A stretch of DNA of 64,000 nt from Flavobacterium sp. 5 (GCF_002813295.1 NZ_PHUE01000001.1:1-64000), one strand, 5' to 3'. Positions 26,817 through 35,742 are shown, counted from the first letter of the stretch. Program-made: numbers and translations. The notes: a model not told the origin generated them from the sequence alone.

Positions 26817-27857
26817 ATGAAAAAAATAATAGCATTCGCAATAATGTTCCTGTTTACAGGACAAACATTTGCACAGAATAAAACTTCAAAATCAAAAAAA
26901 ATGGAATCAAAAGAACATTATACTTTTCAATTAAGCGATAAAGTAACCCGTCAAAAAGTAAGCTTCAAAAATCGCTACGGCATCACACTTTCAGGAGATT
27001 TATATCTTCCAAAAAATGCAGGAAATCAAAAATTAGCTGCTTTGGCCATTAGCGGGCCTTTCGGAGCTGTAAAAGAACAATCATCTGGTTTGTATGCCAG
27101 TCAAATGGCAGAACGTGGTTTCGCAGTGGTAGCATTCGATCCATCGTACACTGGCGAAAGTGGCGGTGAACCGAGAAATCTGGCATCACCGGAAATCAAT
27201 ACCGAAGATTTTAGTGCAGCGGTGGATTTTCTTGGCATTCATAAAAATATTGACCGAAACAAAATTGGTATCATCGGAATTTGTGGTTTTGGAGGTTTTG
27301 CCTTAAATGCTACTGCTGTTGATAAAAGGATAAAAGCCGTTGCCACTGCTACGATGTATGATATGACAAGAGTAATGTCGAAAGGATATAATGATTCGGT
27401 TACTTTAGAACAACGCACCAAAACTTTAGAGCAATTAAGCGAACAGCGCTGGAAAGATGCCGAAGCAGGTACCTTTTCTTACGGAGCAAAACTAAATGCA
27501 GTCCTGAAAGGAAATGAACCTCAATTTCTAAAAGAATATTACGACTATTACAGCACACCTAGAGGTTATCACGAACGTGCTGTAAATTCTAAAGGTTCGT
27601 GGACGGCTACAACTCCAATATCTTTTATGAATATGCCTATTTTAAGCTACATTAAAGAAATTTCGCCAAGACCGATTTTAATTATTGCAGGCGAAAAAGC
27701 ACACTCAAGATATTTTAGCGAAGATGCTTTTGCAATGGCTTCTGAACCAAAGGAATTGGTCATCGTTCCAAATGCTGTTCATGTAGATTTGTACGACCAG
27801 ATTGATAAAATTCCGTTTGGTAAATTAGAAACTTTTTTTAAGGAAAATTTAAAATGA
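26817..27857 (+). CDS. Secreted alpha/beta hydrolase with cysteine nucleophile motif
   Basis: 346 aa with signal peptide ..GQTFAQ. The alpha/beta hydrolase fold is clear, but the nucleophile elbow reads G-I-C156-G-F-G-G, cysteine in place of serine, as in dienelactone hydrolases and YcjY-like proteins. The acid is probably in I-I-A-G-E-K, and His in N-A-V-H-V-D is the likely base. Last gene of the AraC-controlled run, 44 bases after the cyclophilin-like gene. Substrate unknown. Confidence 0.82.
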   Translation: MKKIIAFAIMFLFTGQTFAQNKTSKSKKMESKEHYTFQLSDKVTRQKVSFKNRYGITLSGDLYLPKNAGNQKLAALAISGPFGAVKEQSSGLYASQMAERGFAVVAFDPSYTGESGGEPRNLASPEINTEDFSAAVDFLGIHKNIDRNKIGIIGICGFGGFALNATAVDKRIKAVATATMYDMTRVMSKGYNDSVTLEQRTKTLEQLSEQRWKDAEAGTFSYGAKLNAVLKGNEPQFLKEYYDYYSTPRGYHERAVNSKGSWTATTPISFMNMPILSYIKEISPRPILIIAGEKAHSRYFSEDAFAMASEPKELVIVPNAVHVDLYDQIDKIPFGKLETFFKENLK

Positions 27858-28169
27858 TAAATGGAGTATGAAACGATCATATTTTAGTAAAAGGTGTATA
27901 GCAGGAGTTTTTCAACGAGAAATTAGATAATGCAAGAAGTTTTAACATTTTTAAACATGAAGAAGAATTTTGAATTAATGTAGACGTGAAGCATCTATTT
28001 ATACCTATGGATGGATAGGTTTATTTTGGTATGTAAAGAAGCACCTAATATAATTGAAGGACGTTTAATTTTGAAATGGAAGATAAAAATGAGTCCTACA
28101 CGGCTTTTATCCAAATAGAACTGCACAATAAATAGAAGAAATTATCTATAGCTTTTTTCAATAAAAAAA
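27858..28169. other. Gene-free stretch, possibly decayed sequence
   Basis: Short frames on the plus strand are interrupted every few dozen bases and resemble no protein I know. The region lies next to a broken AraC gene and may be residue of deleted genes. No terminator is clear. Confidence 0.35.
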
Positions 28170-28766
28170 TTAATTTAATTGTTGTTCCCTAAAAATATTT
28201 GGGGGCATTCCAACCTCTTTTTTAAACAAACGAGAAAAATAAGCCGCATTTTCAAAACCCAGCGAAATTGAAATTTCGCTAATGTTCATCTTTCCTTCTT
28301 TGAGTAAATTCTTAGCTTCCGAAATTAAATAAAGATGAATAATTTCCAGAGCCGTTTTTCCAGTTTCTTGTTTCAGCAGATCAGTCAAATAACGAGAAGA
28401 AATATTTAGTTTTTATGCCATATAATTAACCGTAGGCAGTCGCAGATCATTATTGTTTTTATCTTCAAAATAGGACGAAAGTAAATTATTAAACTTTGTA
28501 AATGTTGCACCAGAGAGCTCCTCACGATTAATGAATTGTCTTTTGTAATATCTTTGTGCATATTTAAACATCGTACTTAGATGACTCCAAATAATGGTTT
28601 TACTAAAGTCATCGGTATTGTTTTGGTATTCTTTTTCTATGGCAAACGCCAGATTCCAAATGGTTTCTTCTTCGCTTGGTGAAAAGTGCAAAGCTTCATT
28701 TACCTCATATTCAAAAAGGGAATATAAAAATTTCAGTTTTATCGGGATTCTATCCCAACATGTATT
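28170..28766 (-). pseudogene. AraC family regulator, 5'-truncated and interrupted by a stop codon
   Basis: Two fragments, 28170-28388 and 28413-28691, are in the same frame. Between V-N-Y-M-A and K-L-N-I-S-S-R-Y-L-T-D-L-L a single TAA codon (28413-28415) replaces one sense codon, within the first helix-turn-helix. The second half carries the second HTH (I-S-E-I-S-I-S-L-G-F-E-N-A-A-Y-F). The coding match continues upstream without a start codon (L-F-E-Y-E-V-N-E-A-L-H-F) until a stop at 28767-28769. The N-terminal sensor domain is therefore missing. It is distinct from the AraC encoded at 24813. Confidence 0.82.
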
Positions 28767-28896
28767 TCAGTTATAGATTCAAGATCTTAAAAACAGTTGT
28801 AATTAAAAATAAAGTAAAAGTTAAAAATATTTTTTACCCTTAAATTTAGGTTATAGTGCTCTAGAGATTGCTAGATACTCACTTTCAATTCTAATA

Positions 28897-29298
28897 TCAC
28901 ACTCTTGTATGTAAATAAAAATATTTTAGAATTTGTTTAGGAGTATCTATAACTTCTCTTTGAACGTGGTCAAACCATTCTAGTTCTTCAGTAACTTCTG
29001 CACAGCATTCGAATTTTGAATTGAAAAAGTAGCTTTTGATGTTAATTTTTTCATTTATATTACAATGTTTTATCTCGACAAAAAATCGTTCAGTAAACAT
29101 CAGATTTTTATAACAAACTAATACATGATTTCTTTCTTGCAAGCCTAAATGCAAAGCATTGAGTTTCTCTTTTGAAAATCCGTTATCAAACAAAAAACGA
29201 TATACTAATCGAAGTGTGTATGATATATATGCGGAACTTTGCATTTCCATATCATCATTTACATCCTCTCCAGTAACAACATAATTTTTATAAATCAT
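28897..29298 (-). CDS. Thioesterase-like (hotdog fold) protein
   Basis: 133 aa, no signal peptide. The order D-V-N-D-D-M-E-M-Q-S-S-A-Y, a long helix, then strands (N-H-V-L-V-C-Y, R-F-F-V-E-I-K-H, I-N-I-K-S-Y-F-F) resembles YbgC-type acyl-CoA thioesterases. The N-terminal D-V-N takes the place of the usual D-x-x-G-H-V-N. Recognition is by pattern only; it could be inactive. Monocistronic, between a pseudogene and a terminator. Confidence 0.5.
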   Translation of the reverse strand: MIYKNYVVTGEDVNDDMEMQSSAYISYTLRLVYRFLFDNGFSKEKLNALHLGLQERNHVLVCYKNLMFTERFFVEIKHCNINEKINIKSYFFNSKFECCAEVTEELEWFDHVQREVIDTPKQILKYFYLHTRV

Positions 29299-29320
29299 TT
29301 AAATTTTATTTAGAAATATT

Positions 29321-29351
29321 AAAAAAAGGTCAGCTTCTCACAAAACTGACC
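29321..29351 (-). terminator. Terminator of the OB-fold/cytochrome/YceI operon
   Basis: GGTCAG and CTGACC (29346-29351 and 29328-29333) pair with a 12-base loop; on the minus strand the stem is followed by seven T (29327-29321). It lies 54 bases past the yceI-like stop. Confidence 0.82.
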
Positions 29352-29404
29352 TATTTCAAATCAACAAAACATCTATTTAACTAATAACTAATGCATTAAA
29401 ACAA

Positions 29405-29959
29405 TTATTCAACCAATAAAAAATTGTAATTGATTTTTATTTTGTCAGCAATTTTATTTCTGACTAGGCTTGGTATTTCTATATCAAAATCTTCTGGTTT
29501 TACTTCAAATACCCCAATAACATTAACTCCGTTGGCAGCTTTTGAAACTTTTGCAATTACAGTTAAAGATTTTGTTTTTCCATGAATGGTAAAATCTCCT
29601 TTTAAAGTGAAATTTTTTGATGCATTTGTTACTTTAGAAATATCAAAATCTTCTATTTTACCTTTTAAAGTTGCTTTTGAAAACTTTTCAGATTCCATGT
29701 AATTTTCGTTAAAATGCTCCTCCATTAAGGCAACCTTAAACCGAAAACCTTTTATAAGAACCAAAGCTGCAAAATCTCCTGTTGATCGTTCTAAAACTGC
29801 AGACACACTTTTATTTTCCGCAGCAACTTCTTCATACGAAGGAACTGATGCCTGGAATTTTATACTGCCTGTTTTTGTTATCATTTTTTGCGCAAATCCA
29901 TTTGTATTCACAACAGCAATCACCAGTAATACAAAAAAATTAATAACTGATTTTCTCAT
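29405..29959 (-). CDS. YceI family protein
   Basis: 184 aa with a signal peptide ending ..NGFAQ. The remainder is the YceI lipocalin-like barrel: K-T-G-S-I-K-F at the start, F-N-E-N-Y-M-E-S-E-K-F-S-K-A-T in the middle (the usual M-x-x-x-L-x-S-x-x-F position) and L-K-G-D-F-T-I-H-G-K-T-K. Family members bind long polyisoprenoid or lipid molecules in the periplasm. Last gene of a four-gene operon with a cytochrome and a beta-barrel protein, suggesting a quinone- or redox-related role (inference). Confidence 0.88.
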   Translation of the reverse strand: MRKSVINFFVLLVIAVVNTNGFAQKMITKTGSIKFQASVPSYEEVAAENKSVSAVLERSTGDFAALVLIKGFRFKVALMEEHFNENYMESEKFSKATLKGKIEDFDISKVTNASKNFTLKGDFTIHGKTKSLTVIAKVSKAANGVNVIGVFEVKPEDFDIEIPSLVRNKIADKIKINYNFLLVE

Positions 29960-29965
29960 AAATAA

Positions 29966-30349
29966 TTATTTTTCTTTTAGGCCGTCAGTATTCCATTTTA
30001 CAATCAAATCAATATTACTTTGTGACATCCTTCCTCCTTGTGGCATAAGCCCTTGTTGTCCACTTTGTAATTGAATTCGGTTTAATAAACCTGCGGATTC
30101 CACTGCAACTTTCACCTCCGCATAAGTTGTTAATAATCTAAAAGAAGCTGATCTGCCGCTTGAATGACAAGTAACACAATTATTATTAATGATTGTTTTT
30201 ACATCTTTATAGGTCGTCGTTACGGGGGCTGTTCCTGTCCCTGGTGTAGTGCCTGTTTCTGGAGTAGTCGAGATATCTTGATAGGTATCTGAATCACTGC
30301 AACTAATAAGTGTAGCTAGTAAAATTGTAAGTGCAATTGTTTTTTTCAT
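29966..30349 (-). CDS. Cytochrome c-like lipoprotein
   Basis: 127 aa. Lipoprotein signal (T-L-I-S-C-S-D, Cys17), a Thr/Pro/Gly-rich linker (about 28-46), then one heme site Cys58-V-T-Cys61-His62 and a distal Met candidate in G-L-M-P-Q-G-G. It is probably anchored in a membrane facing the periplasm and carries one electron. It lies six bases before yceI and 22 bases after the DUF5777-like gene. Confidence 0.85.
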   Translation of the reverse strand: MKKTIALTILLATLISCSDSDTYQDISTTPETGTTPGTGTAPVTTTYKDVKTIINNNCVTCHSSGRSASFRLLTTYAEVKVAVESAGLLNRIQLQSGQQGLMPQGGRMSQSNIDLIVKWNTDGLKEK

Positions 30350-30371
30350 AATTTATTATTGTTTATTTTTT

Positions 30372-31214
30372 TTAAAATACTCTGTATAAGTTAAATCCGA
30401 AAAAGAAATCTCCTTTGCCCCAATCTCCAGCGGCATTGGTAAGATATCCACTCTCGTTCATCGCCTGTGAATTGGTAAATAGTAGTTGAAAAACATGTCC
30501 TCCGGTTTCTATATCTAAACCTACAGACAATGGATTTTTGTAGAAATCAGGTTTATCAAAATTGTGCATGTACTCTAAATTAACAGACAATCGTTTTGTA
30601 ATTTTATAACGACCTCCTCCTCCAAAAGAAAACTGGTTATCGCGTTCTATGTCTTGATTATAAAGGTTTTTATGCACAAATGACGGTATCAATTCTAATG
30701 ATAGTTTTTGCCCCACTTTCCTTGATATTAACAATTGTTGTACAGTTGTGACACGGTGCTTAAATTCTAAACCAGGATATTGATCCTTTTCCAGAAATGT
30801 GTTAATATCCAACACACTATACCCAACAATGTCAACAGGAAAATTATCGTTTTGTCTCATCATTCTGTATTTCAATGAGGTCTCATACATTTTGTTTAAG
30901 GTATGTCTGGAAAGACTAACCGATAACCAATCTGTAAGCCCATAAATACCACCCAATTTTGTGGTAGCATTATCAAGACCAAAAAAACCATCAAGACCGT
31001 CTTTGACGCTACCAAAACGATGCGAAACCACAAAATAAAACTCTTTTTTGGCAGGCATTTTTGTTGTCTGTAATGTTACCAGCTGCAAAGCTTTAAAAGT
31101 TGCGGTAGCGTAACTATCCTTAACCTGTGTAGAATCAAGACTTTTTAGTAAATCATCTTGCGAATATGCGATCGTAGCCAAAAAAAGACAGATCGGGAGT
31201 AAAAACTTCTTCAT
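30372..31214 (-). CDS. DUF5777-like outer membrane beta-barrel protein
   Basis: 280 aa with signal peptide ..TIAYSQ. The mature part consists of alternating hydrophobic strands typical of small outer membrane barrels (F-Y-F-V-V-S-H-R-F-G-S; G-L-T-D-W-L-S-V-S-L-S-R; L-S-V-N-L-E-Y-M-H-N-F) and ends F-F-F-G-F-N-L-Y-R-V-F, with the C-terminal Phe usual for barrels. From memory it matches DUF5777. Function unknown; it starts eight bases after the OB-fold gene. Confidence 0.75.
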   Translation of the reverse strand: MKKFLLPICLFLATIAYSQDDLLKSLDSTQVKDSYATATFKALQLVTLQTTKMPAKKEFYFVVSHRFGSVKDGLDGFFGLDNATTKLGGIYGLTDWLSVSLSRHTLNKMYETSLKYRMMRQNDNFPVDIVGYSVLDINTFLEKDQYPGLEFKHRVTTVQQLLISRKVGQKLSLELIPSFVHKNLYNQDIERDNQFSFGGGGRYKITKRLSVNLEYMHNFDKPDFYKNPLSVGLDIETGGHVFQLLFTNSQAMNESGYLTNAAGDWGKGDFFFGFNLYRVF

Positions 31215-31221
31215 AAATTGA

Positions 31222-31626
31222 TTAATTGTTTTGTTTATTAATAGTGCATTGGTCTAGTTTAACTTCATTAAATAGTTCATCATAACCAATGCATTTGCCT
31301 TTAACTGTTACGATATTATTTTTTGCTTCACTTTTTATTTTTTGAGTGAAGAGACAAAAAACAGTATTTTCAAGAATGAGCACAGAATCTGTTTTTTTTG
31401 TTACTATGCCTTTTACTTCAATAGTTTTATTGAGATATAATGCATCTGCTTCTTTTGGATTTGAGTTATAATCTTTAAGTAATTTTGTCGCTGCAATGCT
31501 TAAATCTGGCATTTCTAATTCTATATTTCGGGCTTCCTTAAAGAGAAATCCGTAATAAAAATAAATGCCTGCAGAAGTCACTAACAACAAGGTCACAATT
31601 ACAAATACAATTTTTTTTCTATTCAT
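31222..31626 (-). CDS. Membrane-anchored OB-fold (tRNA_anti-like) protein
   Basis: 134 aa. One N-terminal membrane segment (residues about 6-28), then a short helix and an OB-fold core: Y-L-N-K-T-I-E-V-K-G-I-V-T-K-K, I-V-T-V-K-G-K-C-I-G-Y and the closing L-F-N-E-V-K-L-D-Q-C. Family members are small periplasmic proteins of unknown role. First gene of the four-gene operon that ends with yceI. Confidence 0.75.
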   Translation of the reverse strand: MNRKKIVFVIVTLLLVTSAGIYFYYGFLFKEARNIELEMPDLSIAATKLLKDYNSNPKEADALYLNKTIEVKGIVTKKTDSVLILENTVFCLFTQKIKSEAKNNIVTVKGKCIGYDELFNEVKLDQCTINKQNN

Positions 31627-31669
31627 TTTTTAATTCTTTTGATGGGGTTCAATGGTAAAACAGTCTTGA

Positions 31670-31685
31670 AGTAGATTACCCTACC
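31670..31685 (-). promoter_or_regulatory. Control motif copy A: GTAGGGTAA upstream of the OB-fold operon
   Basis: AGTAGATTACCCTACC on the plus strand reads GTAGGGTAA on the minus strand, 50 bases before the ATG at 31626. The motif lies in a block (31632-31694) nearly identical to 33077-33139. No TAnnTTTG box is present here, so an alternative sigma factor is plausible. Only the sequence identity is seen; the function is inferred. Confidence 0.5.
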
Positions 31686-31749
31686 AAAGAATTGTTATTT
31701 TCTGAAAAATTAAAACGGGCACAAGATTTTTTCACAAACCCTATATTAA

Positions 31750-31881
31750 GAGCGTTACAATGAAACTCTAAAAACTAATTTTTAGAGTTCTTTGTAGCAA
31801 GAATGTTTCGATTTTTCTATAGAATTTATTAAAGTGTTTATTCTAATAAGTTGAAGAAAAATTAATCTGTGGAAAAAATAG
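31750..31881 (-). pseudogene. Decayed C-terminal fragment of a TonB-dependent receptor
   Basis: Translated on the minus strand it gives F-P-Q-I-N-F-S-S-T-Y then stop and, further on, Q-R-T-L-K-I-S-F then stop. The intact receptor encoded at 33202-35742 has F-S-Q-I-N-L-S-S-T-Y-K and Q-R-T-P-N-V-S-F-R-V-S-L at its C-terminus. About 85 bases between the two matches are deleted. It is a leftover of a duplication covering the receptor end and the control region behind it. Confidence 0.8.
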
Positions 31882-31924
31882 TATTTCAAATTAGTTCAAC
31901 AGAACATTGAACTAATTTGAAATA
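31873..31924 (-). terminator. Terminator of the COG4315-type lipoprotein gene
   Basis: A perfect 18-bp stem: TATTTCAAATTAGTTCAA (31882-31899) with its complement at 31907-31924, loop CAGAACA. On the minus strand it is followed by CTATTTTTT. It lies 43 bases after the stop at 31967. Confidence 0.9.
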
Positions 31925-31966
31925 TTTTGGCATTAAATAGACAAATCAGATAAATTCACTTAATAT

Positions 31967-32872
31967 TTATATGGCAAGCGGCATATCTTTAACCGGTACA
32001 GGCCAAACACCTGGGCTAGGAAAACTAATTCCTTTATTAGCACCTCTTACCCCTGCATCTAGTCCAAAATAATACAAAGGCCAACCGTTGTAAACCAATT
32101 GCGATTTGCCAAATACAGTAATAACAGAAAACTTAGATTTATCAAGAATAGAAGGAACAACAATTTTGTTTGTTTCATATATTGGCCAAACCGAATTGTT
32201 TGAAAAATCTGCATTTGTGAAATTGTTCTTTTGGAAATTATCATTCATAAAAGAATATAATGTTAATCCTTTGCCATCTGTAAAGTAAGTAGTCAAGCCA
32301 TCACCAACAGTATAATCTGACTTATAATTTTTTCCGTCATGACCTAAAAGCTGGCTTTTTACAATCATAATAGAATAATCTGGTTTTGCTATAAACCAAA
32401 CACCACCAAATCCGTCTCCGGTTGTTTTACCTGCAGCTTCAGGTGTATTGACACCTCCGTTGCCATATCCATCACTTGCAGAAACTGGTGCATAATAATA
32501 CAACGGCCAACCTTTATAAGTTACTTGTTTTTTACCTGATGTAGTGGTTATACTGGCAAAATCTGACAATGTTAATCCTGCACCTAATTTATCTGCTGTT
32601 AAATTATCTACAGAAAAAGCTGGCCATAAAGCTTCACATCCTCCTGTACAAGAAGCTTGTCCGTTTGCATCAGTCGCAAAAAAGTATAAAGACCTTCCGT
32701 TTTTATCAGACAAATAAGAACCCAATGTCGCACTTGTAGATAGTGCAATTTCTGTTTTTGCTACTGGAGGAGTGTTATTGTTAGTATCACTTTCTTTATC
32801 ACTACTGCAACTTAGAAAAAATGTTGTTGCTACAACAGCAACTAATGCTAATTTAATTTGTTTTAATTTCAT
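31967..32872 (-). CDS. COG4315-type secreted repeat lipoprotein (Lipoprotein_15-like)
   Basis: 301 aa. Lipoprotein signal (T-T-F-F-L-S-C-S-S, Cys22). The mature part holds two pairs of the repeat with G-R-S-L-Y-F-F / G-L-T-L-Y-S-F, a C-T-G-G-C-E-A-L-W-P motif in the first pair, and Q-V-T-Y-K-G-W-P-L-Y-Y-Y / Q-L-V-Y-N-G-W-P-L-Y-Y-F closing each pair. In the second pair the Cys motif is replaced by N-N-S-V-W-P. Similar proteins are often encoded near cytochromes and oxidoreductases, but their role is not established. It sits between the TonB receptor and the cytochrome operon, each with a copy of the same control block in front. Confidence 0.82.
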   Translation of the reverse strand: MKLKQIKLALVAVVATTFFLSCSSDKESDTNNNTPPVAKTEIALSTSATLGSYLSDKNGRSLYFFATDANGQASCTGGCEALWPAFSVDNLTADKLGAGLTLSDFASITTTSGKKQVTYKGWPLYYYAPVSASDGYGNGGVNTPEAAGKTTGDGFGGVWFIAKPDYSIMIVKSQLLGHDGKNYKSDYTVGDGLTTYFTDGKGLTLYSFMNDNFQKNNFTNADFSNNSVWPIYETNKIVVPSILDKSKFSVITVFGKSQLVYNGWPLYYFGLDAGVRGANKGISFPSPGVWPVPVKDMPLAI

Positions 32873-33114
32873 GGTTATTTTTAATTTAGTTTATATTTAA
32901 ATGAGAAATAAACTTTACAGATTAGTAAAGTGTTTTTTTTTAATAATTATACATCAAGAAGCCCTGCTCCTTTTTTAATTTGCATTTTGTTTAATAATTT
33001 TCCGCTTTTATTTTTACGAACTGTTATGAAAAATATCAACTTGGAAGATTATCAAGTATTTTAATTGAATCATTTTTATTCTTTTGATAAAGTTCAATAG
33101 TAAAACAGCCTTGT

Positions 33115-33130
33115 AGTAGATTACCCTACC
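33115..33130 (-). promoter_or_regulatory. Control motif copy B: GTAGGGTAA behind the TonB receptor gene
   Basis: The same AGTAGATTACCCTACC as copy A, inside the matching block 33077-33139. On the minus strand it lies 72 bases past the receptor stop and about 245 bases before the ATG of the lipoprotein at 32872. No TAnnTTTG box was found in 32873-33201; the rest of that stretch shows no other feature. Confidence 0.45.
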
Positions 33131-33201
33131 AAAGAATTGATTTTTTTATAAAAAAAATAAAAAGAATAACAAAATTTTTTATAAATCTTGTATTAGAAGT
33201 G

Positions 33202-35742
33202 CTATAACGAAACTCTAAAACTTACATTTGGAGTTCTTTGCAGTGCAAATGTTTCAACTTCTTCTATAGAATTTGTGAAAGAATTTATTCTATAAAAATC
33301 GCTGATTTCATTTCTTCTATTTAAAATATTTAAGATAGATATCCCTAATTTAAATTGAACTGCATTGGCAGTTTCCCACTTGTAAGTCGAAGAAAGATTG
33401 ATTTGTGAAAAAATATGTAGATTGGTATTGTTCGGTTTATTGTAAACCAACACAGGATTGGAAGGGTCAATTACGGAGTTGAACGGAGTTGTTTTCGGCC
33501 TGCCGGAAGACCATTTTGTTCCCAGAGCAATTTTAAAATTATTTTTCTCATAAATTCCTGCCCATGATACTGTATGTGTTAACTCATAGTTATTTGGAAA
33601 ATTTGGATCCTGATAATTCGAAAAATGATAATTATTGTTATTATAAGTATAACTTAACCAGGTCAGAAAATGATTTATTTTTTTCTGAATTAGAATTTCT
33701 GTTCCGAAAACTTCATAATCGCCGGTTGTTCGAACAAACTCTAACTGGTTTTGAAAACCCTGACTTGCAGTTGTAATTCCTGAAACTTTTTTATAGAAAT
33801 TTTCTATATCAACCAACCAGTCATTCTTTGTGTAGAATAAATTTAATGATAGCTGTTTACTTCTTTCAATAGGTATTGATAGATTATCTGAGATAATCCA
33901 ACGTCTTTTTTCAATGCCAAAATAATCTTTTTGCAAATCAATGATTTGTTGGGTATTTTGACTTTTTAGCTCGCCTAATACTTCTAAATTTAGACTTTTA
34001 CTAATCCCGTAGATAAATTGTATTCGGGGCTCTACAATATACTTCTTAAACTTTTCGATATAATTAATTCGTGTTCCAGCTTTAAAATATATTCTTGAAA
34101 TCGTATCATCGTATTTTGCTTCTAAAATTAAGGCATGGGTTCTCAGCACATCTTTAACTTTGCGATAGAATTCAGGCGTATTTACCTGCTCGAAATTTGT
34201 AACACCTATTTCATCAAATTGATAGCCATCATTAAAACTAAATTTAGAATTAATAATATGATTGTTCTCTAAATTAAGTCCATTATTATTTACCTTATTT
34301 TCCTGAACAGCGACTTGATTTTCGGTAGTAATATTTTGATTGGCTATAAGTTCATAAGACGAATTGTAAATATTAATCTTAGTCGTATTAAACTTGTTCC
34401 AATCTCTCTTCCACGACAGATTTCCACCATAATTTTGTTGACGCAACTTATTATTTTCTTCCTTGTATGCGCTGTTTGTTGTTGCACTTTGAAAAACCTG
34501 CAGATTGTCTTTTATAGTTATTAAATCTAATATTATCTGATCTTTAAGCCCTATCTTTTGAACAAATTTTAGTGTAGCATCATAGAAACCAAATTTTTTA
34601 TCACTTCGATAATCTATATTTTGATATTGATTTAGCGAAAAATCATTGATTGCAGTATTTTGATATACTTTATTGAAATACTCTTTATAAGTAGGTGTTT
34701 CTACAAAATCAGTAATAGATTTGCGCGCTGAAATTTCGATATAACTCTTTTTTGAAAGATTGTACTTCCCATAAATATCCGCATTAATCATATTTATTCC
34801 GGCACTAAAAGAGTTTTTTTCTGCTTTTTTGGGAGTGGAAGAAATAGCTACAACACTAGATACACTTTCTCCAAAAAAGGCAGAACTTCCGTTTTTATAA
34901 ATAGTAATTGTGTGCGCCAAATTGGGGTTAAAGACCGATATTAAACCGAAAAAATGTCCCGTTTGAAACATTCGTATTCCATTCCACAAAAACAAATTCT
35001 GATCGTGTGTACCACCGCGAACATTAATACTCGCTACACTTTCATCAAGACTATTTACGCCCGGTATTTGCTGCATTGTTTGTAAAGCATCTGGTTCTAT
35101 AAGTCCTGGCAGAATACCAAATTTCTTAGGTTTAATTTCAAAGGATCCGTCTTTATTTTTTGTAATTCCCGAAGCCAAAATAGCATAGGCTTTAATTTCT
35201 TCAAGTTCTGTAACTTCAGGTTCTAATACTACTTCTAGGCAATTTTTAGAATCGGAATTATCGGCCACAATTCTTTTTGTTATGAATCCTACATGACTAA
35301 TTAAAAATACAGTTGAATCCTCTTTTGTAAATTCAAAATAACCATTTGAATCAGTTGCAATCTGTGTTTTATTACTTAAAGTAATATTTGCGTTTTCGAT
35401 AGGTTTTTTATCTGAAGTCGAAAAAACATAACCACATATTGTTTTGGACTCTTTTTCTTTTTTATAAATATTAATGAATTGGTTTCCTATATTTTCAAAA
35501 GATAAATTGGTTTTATACTCCAGATAGTGCAGTTTCTGATCTAATGAAAGTGATTTTTTCGGAGGAATCACTTCCAGTCCGGCAATAGTATTCTCGGTGT
35601 AATTAAAACTAACATGATGCTGTTGTTCAATATCAATTATGATTTGCGTAAAAGGCATAGTTTTCCCCTCGCCTTGAGCAAAAAGATTCAGGACATTGAA
35701 AAATATAAAAAATGAAAAATGAAATCGTTTGGGGAGTAACAT
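33202..35742 (-). CDS. TonB-dependent receptor with N-terminal STN signalling domain
   Basis: 846 aa. Signal peptide ..LNLFAQ. Residues about 28-90 are an STN (secretin/TonB N-terminal) domain (I-I-I-D-I-E-Q-Q-H-H-V-S-F-N-Y), followed by a carboxypeptidase-regulatory-like beta domain (about 98-180), the plug (Q-Q-I-P-G-V-N-S; S-I-N-V-R-G-G) and a 22-strand-type barrel ending V-S-F-R-V-S-L. The STN domain and the abutting FecR gene indicate a FecA-type transducing receptor that signals to the sigma factor. The ligand is unknown. The start codon directly follows the FecR stop, so translation is probably coupled. Confidence 0.93.
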   Translation of the reverse strand: MLLPKRFHFSFFIFFNVLNLFAQGEGKTMPFTQIIIDIEQQHHVSFNYTENTIAGLEVIPPKKSLSLDQKLHYLEYKTNLSFENIGNQFINIYKKEKESKTICGYVFSTSDKKPIENANITLSNKTQIATDSNGYFEFTKEDSTVFLISHVGFITKRIVADNSDSKNCLEVVLEPEVTELEEIKAYAILASGITKNKDGSFEIKPKKFGILPGLIEPDALQTMQQIPGVNSLDESVASINVRGGTHDQNLFLWNGIRMFQTGHFFGLISVFNPNLAHTITIYKNGSSAFFGESVSSVVAISSTPKKAEKNSFSAGINMINADIYGKYNLSKKSYIEISARKSITDFVETPTYKEYFNKVYQNTAINDFSLNQYQNIDYRSDKKFGFYDATLKFVQKIGLKDQIILDLITIKDNLQVFQSATTNSAYKEENNKLRQQNYGGNLSWKRDWNKFNTTKINIYNSSYELIANQNITTENQVAVQENKVNNNGLNLENNHIINSKFSFNDGYQFDEIGVTNFEQVNTPEFYRKVKDVLRTHALILEAKYDDTISRIYFKAGTRINYIEKFKKYIVEPRIQFIYGISKSLNLEVLGELKSQNTQQIIDLQKDYFGIEKRRWIISDNLSIPIERSKQLSLNLFYTKNDWLVDIENFYKKVSGITTASQGFQNQLEFVRTTGDYEVFGTEILIQKKINHFLTWLSYTYNNNNYHFSNYQDPNFPNNYELTHTVSWAGIYEKNNFKIALGTKWSSGRPKTTPFNSVIDPSNPVLVYNKPNNTNLHIFSQINLSSTYKWETANAVQFKLGISILNILNRRNEISDFYRINSFTNSIEEVETFALQRTPNVSFRVSL

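Noticed and set aside
28170..28691. Two separate small genes on the minus strand
   Set aside because: They are in one frame, split by a single TAA, and together read as one AraC-type DNA-binding region.
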